A stretch of DNA of 64,000 nt from CAVXJN01 sp963762165 (lineage in GTDB: Bacteria; Pseudomonadota; Gammaproteobacteria; JASBUN01): contig CAVXJN010000003.1 in assembly GCA_963762165.1 (NCBI GenBank), forward strand, positions 1,364,001 to 1,428,000. The letters run 5' to 3'. Positions 1-8,171 of this stretch are shown piece after piece. The notes beneath the pieces were generated by a model that was given only the letters and a program-made list of their open reading frames with translations, searched no databases and was not told where the DNA came from. Position numbers and translations under genes: made by a program. The stretch's first letter is position 1. Each line of letters opens with the position of its first letter.

Positions 1-816
1 ATGGGAAAAGCAAAACATCTACCTTCTTCCACATCTTATCTCTTTCTACCCAGCCATGAAATTGGACGGTATTTTCAAGCGCTAGCTCGGTTGTTAAGCG
101 CTGGAGCCGCACTTTGTGCGGCCCCTCCCCGAACATATGTAGTTCGCAGTTGTCTGCAGTGCCCAGGGACTGGAAAGCACGAACTATTGTTTCGTGATTT
201 TTTTGCCGGTCAAACGTTCCTACGCATGCGAAGCGTACGGCCCCTGAAGGAGAAGGGGTTCTTGGTGGCGAAGCTTTGGCGATCTCATTTGGTAGAACGC
301 CGGATTGTAGGGGCTTGAAGCGCGTGTGACGGCCTATGACACGGTCGCGCAATGCGCTGGATGCTCCGTATACCCGCGCTCCACGAAGCGCCATTCCTTC
401 AAGGAGCAGGTCGACAGCAATTATCGAATTTGGGCGACCTTCCATTCGGTGATGAGAAATAGCATCGCCCCTGAGGAACAGGGTTAAGGGAATTCTCGCG
501 AACGATCTAATGGGCTGAAGCAGGAGCGCGTAATTTGCGCCAAAACAAAAGAGATGCGTCGCACGAATTCGAATTCCTAGGTAGGCAAGCTGCAGAGGAG
601 CGAGGAGATGGAAAATGCTCCAAAAAAGAAGATTATTGGAATATTTTATCGGCCACGGGAACCGATGGTGGTAGCAATTGCGATGCGTTAGCGGAAATCG
701 TTCGAGAGATACGTAATGCACCTCACATCCCTTGTCCAGCAGTACTTGCATCGCCCGCACAAGCCTTTGGCAGAACCCTCCGGGTTTGAATCGGTAGTAG
801 CAAGTGAGGACCCGGG
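1..816. other. Region without a supportable gene
   Basis: I see no recognisable gene here. Open frames at 1-318 (plus) and 535-789 (plus) have no family-like motif and no convincing ribosome binding site. A 27-codon frame at 608-691 (plus) is preceded by a good purine-rich site (GAGGAG) and begins MENAPKKKIIGIFYRP. It could be the stump of a truncated gene, but it stops early and I cannot name it. The region has the same AT-richer composition as the downstream glycosyltransferase genes, so it may be the eroded edge of a transferred surface-polysaccharide or pilus island. Confidence 0.4.
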
Positions 817-2664
817 TCATTGCGTTTGCTTCCAAAGCAAATAGACGTAAATATTCCATAAGCGATGACCATGATCCCGTTGCCGACTGCGATGCTGGAC
901 AACCAGTTGGTTGACGAACGACGTGCGGAACGGATGTCGAACGCTCACCAAAAGTCGTAAAAGCTCGTCCCCCAGTTTGCCCCGAAACCACGAGTGAATC
1001 GGAACTCCGAACCCCTGCTTTCTGCGCCGCCAGATTTCGTCCGGCAAATAACCTAGAAAACAGGAACGGAGAAGTTTTTTCCCGGTCCACGCGGATCGGT
1101 GCCAGCTTCGTGGAAACGAAAACGCCAATTCAATGACCTTGTGATCGAGAAACGGCTCTCGAGTTTCAAGCGAATGGGCCATCGAGGCGCGGTCGACTTT
1201 CGTCAATATATCTTGGGGAAGGTATACCAAAGCATCGGCATACATCATTTGCAGAAGATCGTCAGAACGGGCTACTTCAGGCAAATTGGGCGCTTTGTGT
1301 CCCTTGGAAGCGAGATCCGGCGCCAGTGTCGAAAACATCCTCTCCGAGTATAGCACTGGGGCTATGTAAGGATTTTCGGACGATTGCCGATCCAATACAT
1401 CGACGAACAAATGAGCTTTTTTAAGTAAGCTACGACTATGATGGGACGCCGGTTCCGGTAGCATTCGTATGCTACGTTCGGCAGTCTTTCTTAAGAATTT
1501 CGGTAAGCGACTATACCATCGCAGAATTGTCTTCGCTTGATAGCGCTGGTACCCACTAAACAACTCGTCTCCGCCGTCTCCCGCGAGCGCCACCTTTACG
1601 TGGCGGGATGCTAGCTCTGAAACCAGTGCGGTGGGTAGGATCGAAGAATCGGAGAATGGCTGCCCCACGTGATCCAGGATCAGACGATCTAGGCTCTCCG
1701 GAGTCCAGGAGTCAAGAACTTGCTCGTGATGATTTGTTTGAAAATGGGACGCGACCTGACGCGCGTAAAGTCGCTCATCGAAAGTTTCGTCGGAAAAGCC
1801 AATAGTGAAGGTCTCCGCGGCTAGGCCAAGATCCTTCGCTACGATCGCCGTAATAAGTGATGAATCAATGCCACCGGAAAGAAAGGTTCCCAGCGGTACA
1901 TCCGCCACTAGGCGATTTTTTACCGCAGATTGGAGTGTCGAATGAAGTTGTTCGCACGCTGCTGTTCTGGCTACCCCTAAACTTTCGAGCGACAGTTCCC
2001 AATATCGCTCACTGCATGGTTCCTCGCCCGGACGCCAAGTCGCGTAGTGGCCAGGCAGCAATTCTTGCACCTGAGAATAAGCGGTCTTTCCGGGTAGGTA
2101 ATAGCCATAACGCAGATAGTCTGCAGTGCTATCCGAATCTTCGTCCCACTGTCGCGTTTGCAAATTCGTGAGGGCCGGTAGTTCGGACGCACAGCTAAGT
2201 TTGTCGCGCGTCGCGTCGAAATAGAGGGGTTTTTTTCCGATTCGGTCACGTGCTAGAAGAAGTGTTTTCGCTCGGTTGTCCCAAAGTGCCAATCCCCACA
2301 TACCTTCCATTCTTGATAGGAACCGCGGTCCGAGGAGAATAAGCCCGGCAAGTACTACCTCCGTATCGCCTGATGTGCGAAACTGCCAACGCTCTTTGAG
2401 CGAGTTTCGCAGCTCAATAAAATTGTATACCTCGCCATTATAGGTAAGTATGTATCGACTCGATGGATCGAGCATAGGTTGGTGGTTACGTGCTCCTACA
2501 TCGATAATCGAAAGTCTTCGATGACCAACTATGACTGACTCGTCTTGCCAAACGCCCCCATGGTCGGGACCTCGATGGCGTAGCGCTGCTAACGCTCGAT
2601 CCATTCTGGTGCGAGCGTACGTCGGATCCCAAAGCGAATTAAATGCAAATGCGATCCCGCACAT
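817..2664 (-). CDS. asnB: Asparagine synthase (glutamine-hydrolysing), AsnB type
   Basis: Transfers amide nitrogen from glutamine to an aspartyl-AMP-type acyl adenylate; homologues in surface-polysaccharide clusters often amidate sugars or other acids. The product is 615 residues. It begins MCGIAF, so Cys2 becomes the N-terminal nucleophile of the class II glutamine amidotransferase domain (about residues 1-190, with RHRGPD and YNGEVYN motifs). The synthetase domain follows from about 230, with the PP-loop SGGIDSS. I chose the ATG at 2664 over an in-frame TTG at 2670 because the family needs Cys right after the initiator Met. It lies two bases after the stop of the GT4 gene, so it is the last gene of a GT2-GT4-asnB unit. 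This copy is probably a surface-modification enzyme, not the housekeeping one, judging only from context. Confidence 0.88.
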   Translation of the reverse strand: MCGIAFAFNSLWDPTYARTRMDRALAALRHRGPDHGGVWQDESVIVGHRRLSIIDVGARNHQPMLDPSSRYILTYNGEVYNFIELRNSLKERWQFRTSGDTEVVLAGLILLGPRFLSRMEGMWGLALWDNRAKTLLLARDRIGKKPLYFDATRDKLSCASELPALTNLQTRQWDEDSDSTADYLRYGYYLPGKTAYSQVQELLPGHYATWRPGEEPCSERYWELSLESLGVARTAACEQLHSTLQSAVKNRLVADVPLGTFLSGGIDSSLITAIVAKDLGLAAETFTIGFSDETFDERLYARQVASHFQTNHHEQVLDSWTPESLDRLILDHVGQPFSDSSILPTALVSELASRHVKVALAGDGGDELFSGYQRYQAKTILRWYSRLPKFLRKTAERSIRMLPEPASHHSRSLLKKAHLFVDVLDRQSSENPYIAPVLYSERMFSTLAPDLASKGHKAPNLPEVARSDDLLQMMYADALVYLPQDILTKVDRASMAHSLETREPFLDHKVIELAFSFPRSWHRSAWTGKKLLRSCFLGYLPDEIWRRRKQGFGVPIHSWFRGKLGDELLRLLVSVRHPFRTSFVNQLVVQHRSRQRDHGHRLWNIYVYLLWKQTQ

Positions 2665-2666
2665 GG

Positions 2667-3887
2667 TCAAGTATGTCGATTCGATCGTGGAAGAGGGGAT
2701 TCAGTAAGGACTTCATTATATACGTCTATGTATCGTTTTGCGGTTTCGTGCCAAGTTAATCGTTGCTCCAAGATATATTGTCTAGCCGCGTTTCCCATCC
2801 GCGCTCGCGCGCCAGGGTCCATCCGCATACGCTCGAGACTGATCTTTAAGCCGTCGATATTGCCGCGTTTGTATAGCAAGCCTGTAATTCCGTCTTGGAT
2901 TAATTCTGCGATTCCGTCAATCTCTGGTGCAACGATTGGACGAGCGCTAGCCATCGCTTCTAGAAGTACGTTCGATCTTCCTTCCCTAAGACTGGAAATA
3001 ACGAATATGTCGGTGTCGCGATAAATGCCCGGGATTTCTTCGGGAGACACCGCGCCAACGAAGTGGCATATGTGAGATATGCCAAGCGAGTCCGATAGGG
3101 CGGACAGGTCCGCTCGCAATGGCCCATCACCGACAAGTTTTACGCATATCTGTTCCCGGTTTGGAAGGCGAGATATCGCTTCGAGAAGTATGTCGAATCC
3201 TTTTGCTTCGACTAAATTCCCTATCGCAGTAAATCGGAGTACAGGGGACGAAGTGGACAATTCCGGAATACCCAAAAACTCCGGGCCTATGCCGTTTGGG
3301 ATGATCTGCGATTTTCCCGCTGGGATAAAAGGCGTGACCCTATTTTGAACAGCCTCGCCAACTGTGATTACTCGAGCGCTTAGGCTGGATGCAAGTTTCA
3401 GTAACCAACGCCGGATAGCGCTTTGCTCCACGCCGGAGACATCGCTCCCGCGAAGGGTCGTTATGACTGGCGTATTGGTAAGGAGACCTGCCAGACCCGC
3501 AATCACACCATTGATGGACCAATTTGCGTGAAATATGTCCACACGACGCCCAGCCCGTATGCACGCGATAAGCATCGCAGCCAAAAATATGGGGATAAGC
3601 GCCACGACAATACGATTGTGGCGAACCGCTCCAGGAATTCCGCCGGGCTGATGTGCAAGAACCTGCCACGTTCGCGGCGCATAGGAAAATGTGTAGATCT
3701 CGACCGAACGCGAAGGCATAGAATTGCTGGTCGCGTTCGTTGCCGGCGTAACGACTATGGGTTCGACGTAGGGTTGAAGTTGCTCAACGAGCCGGCGGAT
3801 GAAAATGCCGCTGGTTGAACTCGCGGTGATTGGATAGGAGGTCGAAACGATCCCGACACGAAGTTTTTGATTTCCCGTTTTGATCAT
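2667..3887 (-). CDS. Glycosyltransferase family 4 (GT-B fold)
   Basis: Retaining GT4-type glycosyltransferase of 406 residues, expected to add a sugar from a nucleotide donor to a lipid-linked or surface glycan at the inner face of the membrane. The N-terminal half starts with a Rossmann-like strand (LRVGIVSTSYP). The C-terminal donor-binding half carries AIGNLVEAKG, KLVGDGPLR and the family E-x7-E region in SSLREGRSNVLLEAMA. The ATG overlaps the stop of the upstream GT2 gene by four bases (ATGA), so the two are translationally coupled. Donor and acceptor cannot be read from the sequence. Confidence 0.87.
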   Translation of the reverse strand: MIKTGNQKLRVGIVSTSYPITASSTSGIFIRRLVEQLQPYVEPIVVTPATNATSNSMPSRSVEIYTFSYAPRTWQVLAHQPGGIPGAVRHNRIVVALIPIFLAAMLIACIRAGRRVDIFHANWSINGVIAGLAGLLTNTPVITTLRGSDVSGVEQSAIRRWLLKLASSLSARVITVGEAVQNRVTPFIPAGKSQIIPNGIGPEFLGIPELSTSSPVLRFTAIGNLVEAKGFDILLEAISRLPNREQICVKLVGDGPLRADLSALSDSLGISHICHFVGAVSPEEIPGIYRDTDIFVISSLREGRSNVLLEAMASARPIVAPEIDGIAELIQDGITGLLYKRGNIDGLKISLERMRMDPGARARMGNAARQYILEQRLTWHETAKRYIDVYNEVLTESPLPRSNRHT

Positions 3888-4744
3888 TGCCGATTAGCGT
3901 AAATCAGAGCCGTGATTTGCTCCGAAACGAGGCCAATCAAGAAAATGACTACGGCCGTCGTAAACAGCAGCGCGCTCATGTTGGTGAATTGCCTCGCGAC
4001 GACGAAAGTATATCCATAATGAATAAGACCCATCGCAAAGTGCAGGGCGCTAAGCGGCACAAACAATTTCAGTGGAGAGTACAGAGTGCCTACGCGAAAT
4101 ATTATAAGCAAAAATCTCGCGCCGTCCCTGAGTGGCCTAATGTGGCTTACGCCGGCGCGTTTATTTGCATTAATGGGAACGTAGGTCACGGAATATCCGG
4201 CTCGGAAGAACGCCATCGTCGAAGTTGTCGGGTACGAAAACCCGTTGGGTAAGAGATAAAGGAACTCACGGAACTTGTCACCGCGAACTGCGCGAAAGCC
4301 GGATGTTAAATCGCGAACTTTATGGCCGGTCATCCAAGATGCGAGAGTATTGTAAATACGATTCGCTAATTTTCTTCCCGTGCTGGCTTGTGACTCGCTG
4401 CCTCTTGCGCCAACGGCCATATCAAAGCCCTGCGCTATTTCTTCGTAAAGCGGCTGGATAGACGCCGGGTCATGCTGCCCGTCCGCATCCATGAACACCA
4501 AGACGGAGCCGGATGCATTCCGCGCCCCAGTCTTTATGGCCGCGCCGTTCCCCATGGAATACGGATGGCTGATGCAACGTATGGAGTTTTCAGCGCAGAT
4601 TTGCGCTGTTGCGTCAGTAGAGCCATCGTTTACAACGATGCATTCTGCTTGCGGGTAAAGCGTTTTAATTCGAGGAAGCAAGCTATGCAACGATTGGGCT
4701 TCGTTTTTAGCCGGCAAGATGATACTTAGCGTCAATTTATCCAT
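3884..4744 (-). CDS. Glycosyltransferase family 2, polyprenyl-phosphate sugar synthase-like
   Basis: GT-A glycosyltransferase of 286 residues that resembles dolichyl-phosphate mannose synthases and bacterial polyprenyl-phosphate-sugar synthases. Visible motifs are the N-terminal SIILPAKNEA, VVNDGSTD near residue 40, and the metal-binding MDADGQHD near residue 90. Two hydrophobic segments close the protein (about 220-245 and 255-280), as in membrane-anchored DPM-like enzymes. It probably makes a lipid-linked monosaccharide, the donor type used by GT-C enzymes. The GT-C-like gene at 4831-6804 lies immediately upstream in the transcription direction, 86 bases away. Substrate unknown. Confidence 0.85.
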   Translation of the reverse strand: MDKLTLSIILPAKNEAQSLHSLLPRIKTLYPQAECIVVNDGSTDATAQICAENSIRCISHPYSMGNGAAIKTGARNASGSVLVFMDADGQHDPASIQPLYEEIAQGFDMAVGARGSESQASTGRKLANRIYNTLASWMTGHKVRDLTSGFRAVRGDKFREFLYLLPNGFSYPTTSTMAFFRAGYSVTYVPINANKRAGVSHIRPLRDGARFLLIIFRVGTLYSPLKLFVPLSALHFAMGLIHYGYTFVVARQFTNMSALLFTTAVVIFLIGLVSEQITALIYANRQ

Positions 4745-4830
4745 TGCGACTTGAAGATAGTAGTTGGAAATCGCCTAACACATGGAGCGCCTCTGAATGG
4801 GCGCATATTACACGCTTGCGCTGCCCACCG

Positions 4831-6804
4831 CTAATTAATCGGAGACTTCATTGCGCTAAGTTGTCGTCCCAAATCTGCTAGTGACTTCGCAGCACGCTGG
4901 AAGCTATCGGATTGTCTCGCGCGCTGCCATGCATCCTCTGCATCATCATATTCCCCGATAGCGATGAGAAAGCGGATTAAGTTGAGATGATATTGAATTT
5001 CATTTGGCGCATTGTTTCGCGCTTCGATGAAGTACCCTAATGCCCTCTTGTAATCCCCGAGCCCATTCGCGGCATATGTAGCGTAGATTGTGTATAGGTC
5101 TGCTTTGTTGCGCAGCGTCGCATAGGGGTTATGTAGCGCTGCTTCGATGATGCTCGTGGCTGCCGACGTACTCAATGTGCGGATCACCGCTCCGTCGTAA
5201 ATCAAAGACTTCAACGCGCTAATGCTACTGGACGCAATTGGTTGATTCGTAAGCCGGTCGCGCATTTGAGTCAGCAATCGTTGATCCGCTGGCGTTTGGG
5301 TTTTTATCGCGAACATTACTTGTGCGGTGAGGGGTACGATACTCGACCTATCCAGTTCAGCCGCTTTCTGCAACCACGAGAGTGCCTCGCGGGATGAGTC
5401 CCTGTACCCCGCCAGATACAGGTTTGCGTAGAGGCGTCCCGCCATATAGGTGGCGCGGGCGGAGTTCGGATGATTCGTGGCTTCCATCATTGCGTGGGTG
5501 GGACCATCTTGCCATTGCTGGGCCCGAACAAACGTTGTCCCGGCATAGGTAGCAAAAGCTAGAACGGCCGCGAGCACGGCATAGCGCGGGTAATGTAATC
5601 TGTTTGCTAATGCCTGAATTCCCGTTGCCGCAGCAAATATTAGTCCGGCGCTCGGCAGGTAATTGCGGTGCTCGTACATCAATTCGAGCGGAAAGACAGT
5701 GGACTCCAGAACATGGCCTGCGAAAAAAAATAGTATCCCAAAAGAAACCACCGGCGCTTTGCGCGATAAGAGCACCGCCGAACTGAGAAGGAATGTCAGG
5801 AACGCGATAGCTGCAATGGTGGAGGGTGGAGAGAGCAAGTTATGCGAAATATTGAAATCGTCGTGATACAGACCGAGTTGCGAAACCGTAGGCGCGAAGA
5901 TCATTCGGATGTAGAAGAATAAAACACGCGATTCCGTCAGTATGCGTTCCGGTAATGCGAAATTACGCGCTTCGTATCCGCGCAAAATAAATTCAGGATG
6001 GGAAAGTAAATAAATCGCGGCAATTGCCAATGGCAACGCTACAAGGACTATATGTATGGCGACCGCACGGGAGTCTATTTTCCCAGTAGAGTCAGACCAG
6101 CGAAATATGGCCAACTCGATAAGCAAAAAATAAAGTGGAACAAGCGCGCCATTTTCTTTGCTAAGGACGGCTAATAAGGAGAAGGAAATCGACGTGCCTA
6201 TCCAAATTGTCCAGGAATGGCTTCGCGAAAACATGCCGATACGCGCTTTCAAATAGGCGCAAAGAGCGAGCACAGTGAAAAGCGCGGCGAGGCTATTCAT
6301 TCGCTGCACAATGTAGAGAACGCTGGTTAAGTTAATGGGGAGAACTAACCAAATTCCGGCCGTTATCGCGCTGAGTACAATAATGCTGTCGCGAGTAAGT
6401 TGAGTTCGATCGGTTTGCCGCAACGCTGATAGGAATAGATAGATGAATGAGAAGGTGGCCAGCCCGGTCGCCAGATGAATGCAGAGGTTCGTGACCTTAT
6501 AGGCGAATGGTTGGTATCCGGAAAAGTAATAGTTCAAAGCGAACGTGAACATGCTCACAGGCCGGTGGAGCGTACCTGAGTCCGACGACATTGAAGCTTG
6601 CCACAGCGTTTTTGGCTTCAGATCGTGAATTTGGAGATTCGTATTTTCGAGAAGATTCGGTAAATCGTCGAATACGAAATCACCGTGCAAGCCCGGTAAA
6701 TACGCGCAAACTACCACCAGCAACAATCCGCTCGCTGCAATCAGTGACGCAATGGGGCGCAGATTCAAGGCGCGGCTCGCCGAGATAAACCAACTCTTGA
6801 TCAA
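4831..6804 (-). CDS. GT-C-like membrane protein with C-terminal TPR repeats; candidate pilin glycosyltransferase
   Basis: A 657-residue multi-pass membrane protein. An N-terminal membrane segment (about 18-38) leads into a periplasmic loop GDFVFDD (Asp42, 46, 47). An acidic pair in the first loop is the hallmark of GT-C glycosyltransferases. Many further hydrophobic segments run to about residue 435, then TPR-like helices (about 450-500 and 570-645, with AENGLGDYKRAL-type units). This layout matches TMTC-like O-mannosyltransferase and related bacterial TPR proteins. The start is a TTG at 6804, 18 bases after pilA1 with GGAGG upstream; no better ATG precedes the first membrane segment. Co-transcription with a pilin suggests it modifies pilin, by analogy with TfpW and TfpO/PilO genes beside pilin genes in Pseudomonas. 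The function is inferred. Confidence 0.7.
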   Translation of the reverse strand: MIKSWFISASRALNLRPIASLIAASGLLLVVVCAYLPGLHGDFVFDDLPNLLENTNLQIHDLKPKTLWQASMSSDSGTLHRPVSMFTFALNYYFSGYQPFAYKVTNLCIHLATGLATFSFIYLFLSALRQTDRTQLTRDSIIVLSAITAGIWLVLPINLTSVLYIVQRMNSLAALFTVLALCAYLKARIGMFSRSHSWTIWIGTSISFSLLAVLSKENGALVPLYFLLIELAIFRWSDSTGKIDSRAVAIHIVLVALPLAIAAIYLLSHPEFILRGYEARNFALPERILTESRVLFFYIRMIFAPTVSQLGLYHDDFNISHNLLSPPSTIAAIAFLTFLLSSAVLLSRKAPVVSFGILFFFAGHVLESTVFPLELMYEHRNYLPSAGLIFAAATGIQALANRLHYPRYAVLAAVLAFATYAGTTFVRAQQWQDGPTHAMMEATNHPNSARATYMAGRLYANLYLAGYRDSSREALSWLQKAAELDRSSIVPLTAQVMFAIKTQTPADQRLLTQMRDRLTNQPIASSSISALKSLIYDGAVIRTLSTSAATSIIEAALHNPYATLRNKADLYTIYATYAANGLGDYKRALGYFIEARNNAPNEIQYHLNLIRFLIAIGEYDDAEDAWQRARQSDSFQRAAKSLADLGRQLSAMKSPIN

Positions 6805-6822
6805 TTTTTGTTCGGCCTCCGG

Positions 6823-7266
6823 CTACCGGCAGTTCTGCGGCAAATATCGCCCTGGAATCGGGTTAGTTCCGCCTGGGGCGCACACCCAGGTCATGGTGCC
6901 TGCGATGGTGCTCGGCGTCAGGCGTAACGTTTGTCCAGGCGTAGTACTGCCGCCCAAAGTACGAAACGTAATATCGATAACACCCAGCGCGCCGATATTT
7001 ACATCGCGAATGTAATTGCCGTTGATGCTTGCCGAAGCGGCTAAGCCATAGCTCGCGTTGGATGCAGTGAGGTATCGTCCTGTTGACATGTGAGCCTCGG
7101 ATACCGCTATCTTGGCGGTGCTCGCAAGGTGTAATCCCTCGGTTACTTTGGCTCGAACGGTATAGTCTTGGTAGGCCGGTATTGCGATAGCGGCGAGTAT
7201 GCCAATAATTGCAACCACGATCATCAATTCTATGAGAGTAAATCCCGTCTGTGCATGCGCGTGCAT
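6823..7266 (-). CDS. pilA: Type IV major pilin (pilA1)
   Basis: Class IVa pilin precursor of 147 residues. The leader MHAHAQTG ends in the Gly before the prepilin peptidase cleavage site. The mature protein begins FTLIELMIVVAIIGILAAIA, with the conserved Phe1 and Glu5 and the long hydrophobic N-terminal helix. Two C-terminal cysteines, in TWVC and PQNC, would close the disulfide-bonded D-region. A consensus RpoN promoter lies about 43 bases upstream of the start at its predicted transcription start, so PilS-PilR control is likely. A second pilin with a near-identical N-terminus lies upstream, and the GT-C/TPR gene follows after 18 bases. Confidence 0.95.
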   Translation of the reverse strand: MHAHAQTGFTLIELMIVVAIIGILAAIAIPAYQDYTVRAKVTEGLHLASTAKIAVSEAHMSTGRYLTASNASYGLAASASINGNYIRDVNIGALGVIDITFRTLGGSTTPGQTLRLTPSTIAGTMTWVCAPGGTNPIPGRYLPQNCR

Positions 7267-7319
7267 TGCTGGATCCCCCGGCGGAGCAGTTGTGATTATT
7301 TGGTATTGATAGTGGGATC

Positions 7320-7336
7320 TGCAAGGTACGTGCCAG
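7320..7336 (-). promoter_or_regulatory. RpoN (-24/-12) promoter of pilA1
   Basis: Read on the minus strand, CTGGCACGTACCTTGCA matches the sigma-54 consensus, with exactly ten bases between the -24 GG and the -12 GC. It predicts a transcript start near 7309, about 43 bases before the pilA1 ATG. Pilin genes in Pseudomonas and relatives are classic RpoN/PilR targets. Confidence 0.85.
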
Positions 7337-7355
7337 TGTCATGGTGATTCGCCCC

Positions 7356-7384
7356 AAAAAAAAGCCCCTCCGGAGAGGGGCTTT
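7356..7384 (-). terminator. Intrinsic terminator of pilA2
   Basis: On the minus strand a ten-base stem (AAAGCCCCTC pairing with GAGGGGCTTT) with a four-base loop runs into a tract of T residues. It sits between the pilA2 stop and the pilA1 promoter, so the two pilins are separate transcription units. Confidence 0.88.
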
Positions 7385-7405
7385 CGAGGGCCGTAAGCCT
7401 TCAAA

Positions 7406-7839
7406 TTAACGGCAATTGGCAGGCCGATATTTGTCGACCAGCGTACCGTTCGTAGCGCAGTCCCAGGTCATAGAACCGGACGCGGTGCCCGGCGTCATTA
7501 CGATGGTCTGACCGGGCGACGTGTCGCCGCCAAGGGTGCGATAAGCGATGGTAATCACGCCATTGGCACCGACCGTAACGCTGCGGGTATTGCCACCCTG
7601 GATGCTGCCGTTGGTCGGTAAGCCATAGCTGGCGTTGCGCCGGTAGGGAAACGGCCGTTCGAAGCGTAGGTTTCAGCGACCGCAGTTTTCGCGGCGCCGG
7701 CCAGGTTCAAGCCTTCAGTAACCTTCGAGCGAATCGTGTAATCCTGATACGCCGGAATCGCGATGGCGGCCAGGATGCCGATGATCGCGACCACGATCAT
7801 CAGTTCGATAAGGGTAAAACCCTGTTGAACATTTTTCAT
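7406..7839 (-). CDS. pilA: Second type IV major pilin (pilA2), frameshifted
   Basis: Class IVa pilin with leader MKNVQQG before FTLIELMIVVAIIGILAAIA. The start at 7839 is preceded by AGAGA and preferred over an ATG at 7860. The frame is lost near 7636-7641 after NGRFPTG. One base further along, the other frame continues NASYGLPTNGSIQ and ends TWDCATNGTLVDKYRPANCR. In pilA1 the equivalent stretch reads TASNASYGL, so the alignment calls for exactly one missing base. Repaired, the protein would have 144 residues with both C-terminal cysteines. As read, the product would be a truncated pilin of about 94 residues. Either a real loss or a sequencing error; other frameshifts nearby favour error. Confidence 0.85.
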
Positions 7840-7954
7840 GATAGATCTCTCCGTTTGCATGCATGCAGTAGTGCTGGTTAAGGTTCGGCGCTTCCCTCCC
7901 GCTTTGCTCCCCCGGAGGGTTTACGCTGTGAGGCGTTCGCCTTGCGGTCTGAAT

Positions 7955-7972
7955 AAGCAGGGAATGTGCCAG
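7955..7972 (-). promoter_or_regulatory. RpoN (-24/-12) promoter of pilA2
   Basis: On the minus strand CTGGCACATTCCCTGCTT has the -24 TGGCAC and a -12 CTGCT (consensus TTGCW), with ten bases between GG and GC. The predicted transcript start is near 7945, giving a leader of about 105 bases before the pilA2 ATG. Confidence 0.75.
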
Positions 7973-8112
7973 TGGTTGCGGAACTGGATCACAAAACGCT
8001 TTGCACCGATAAGCGCTTGATTGAAGCGGGTTTGCGCAATTCGCAGAGCGCGGTGTGCGTCAATCGGTCGTCGCTGGCGGTTGGGGTCGTCGATAAGCTG
8101 ACGGCAGAGGGT

Positions 8113-8171
8113 ATGTCAGTGGGTGACGAACTTTGTCAGTTACTGACAAAAATGGTCACTCGGTTTTGTCA
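8113..8171. promoter_or_regulatory. Cluster of TGTCA half-sites, candidate PilR enhancer
   Basis: Six copies of TGTCA/TGACA-like half-sites lie within 60 bases, including the perfect 19-base inverted repeat TTTGTCAGTTACTGACAAA at 8132-8150. The cluster runs from just inside the pilR stop into the pilR-pilA2 gap and ends about 140 bases upstream of the pilA2 -24 element, a plausible enhancer position. The described Pseudomonas PilR sites contain a TGTC core. Binding here is inferred. Confidence 0.5.

Noticed and set aside
1..318. Plus-strand frame of 105 codons at the left edge
   Set aside because: No motif, no ribosome site, and it may be cut by the window edge; not enough to call a gene.
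320..486. Possible transposase fragment in a plus-strand frame (RVTAYDTVAQCAGC and following)
   Set aside because: No catalytic motif or inverted repeat could be seen, so the resemblance was too weak.
2665..2670. TTG start for asnB two codons upstream
   Set aside because: It would place Met-Thr before MCG and mask the catalytic Cys that must be N-terminal.
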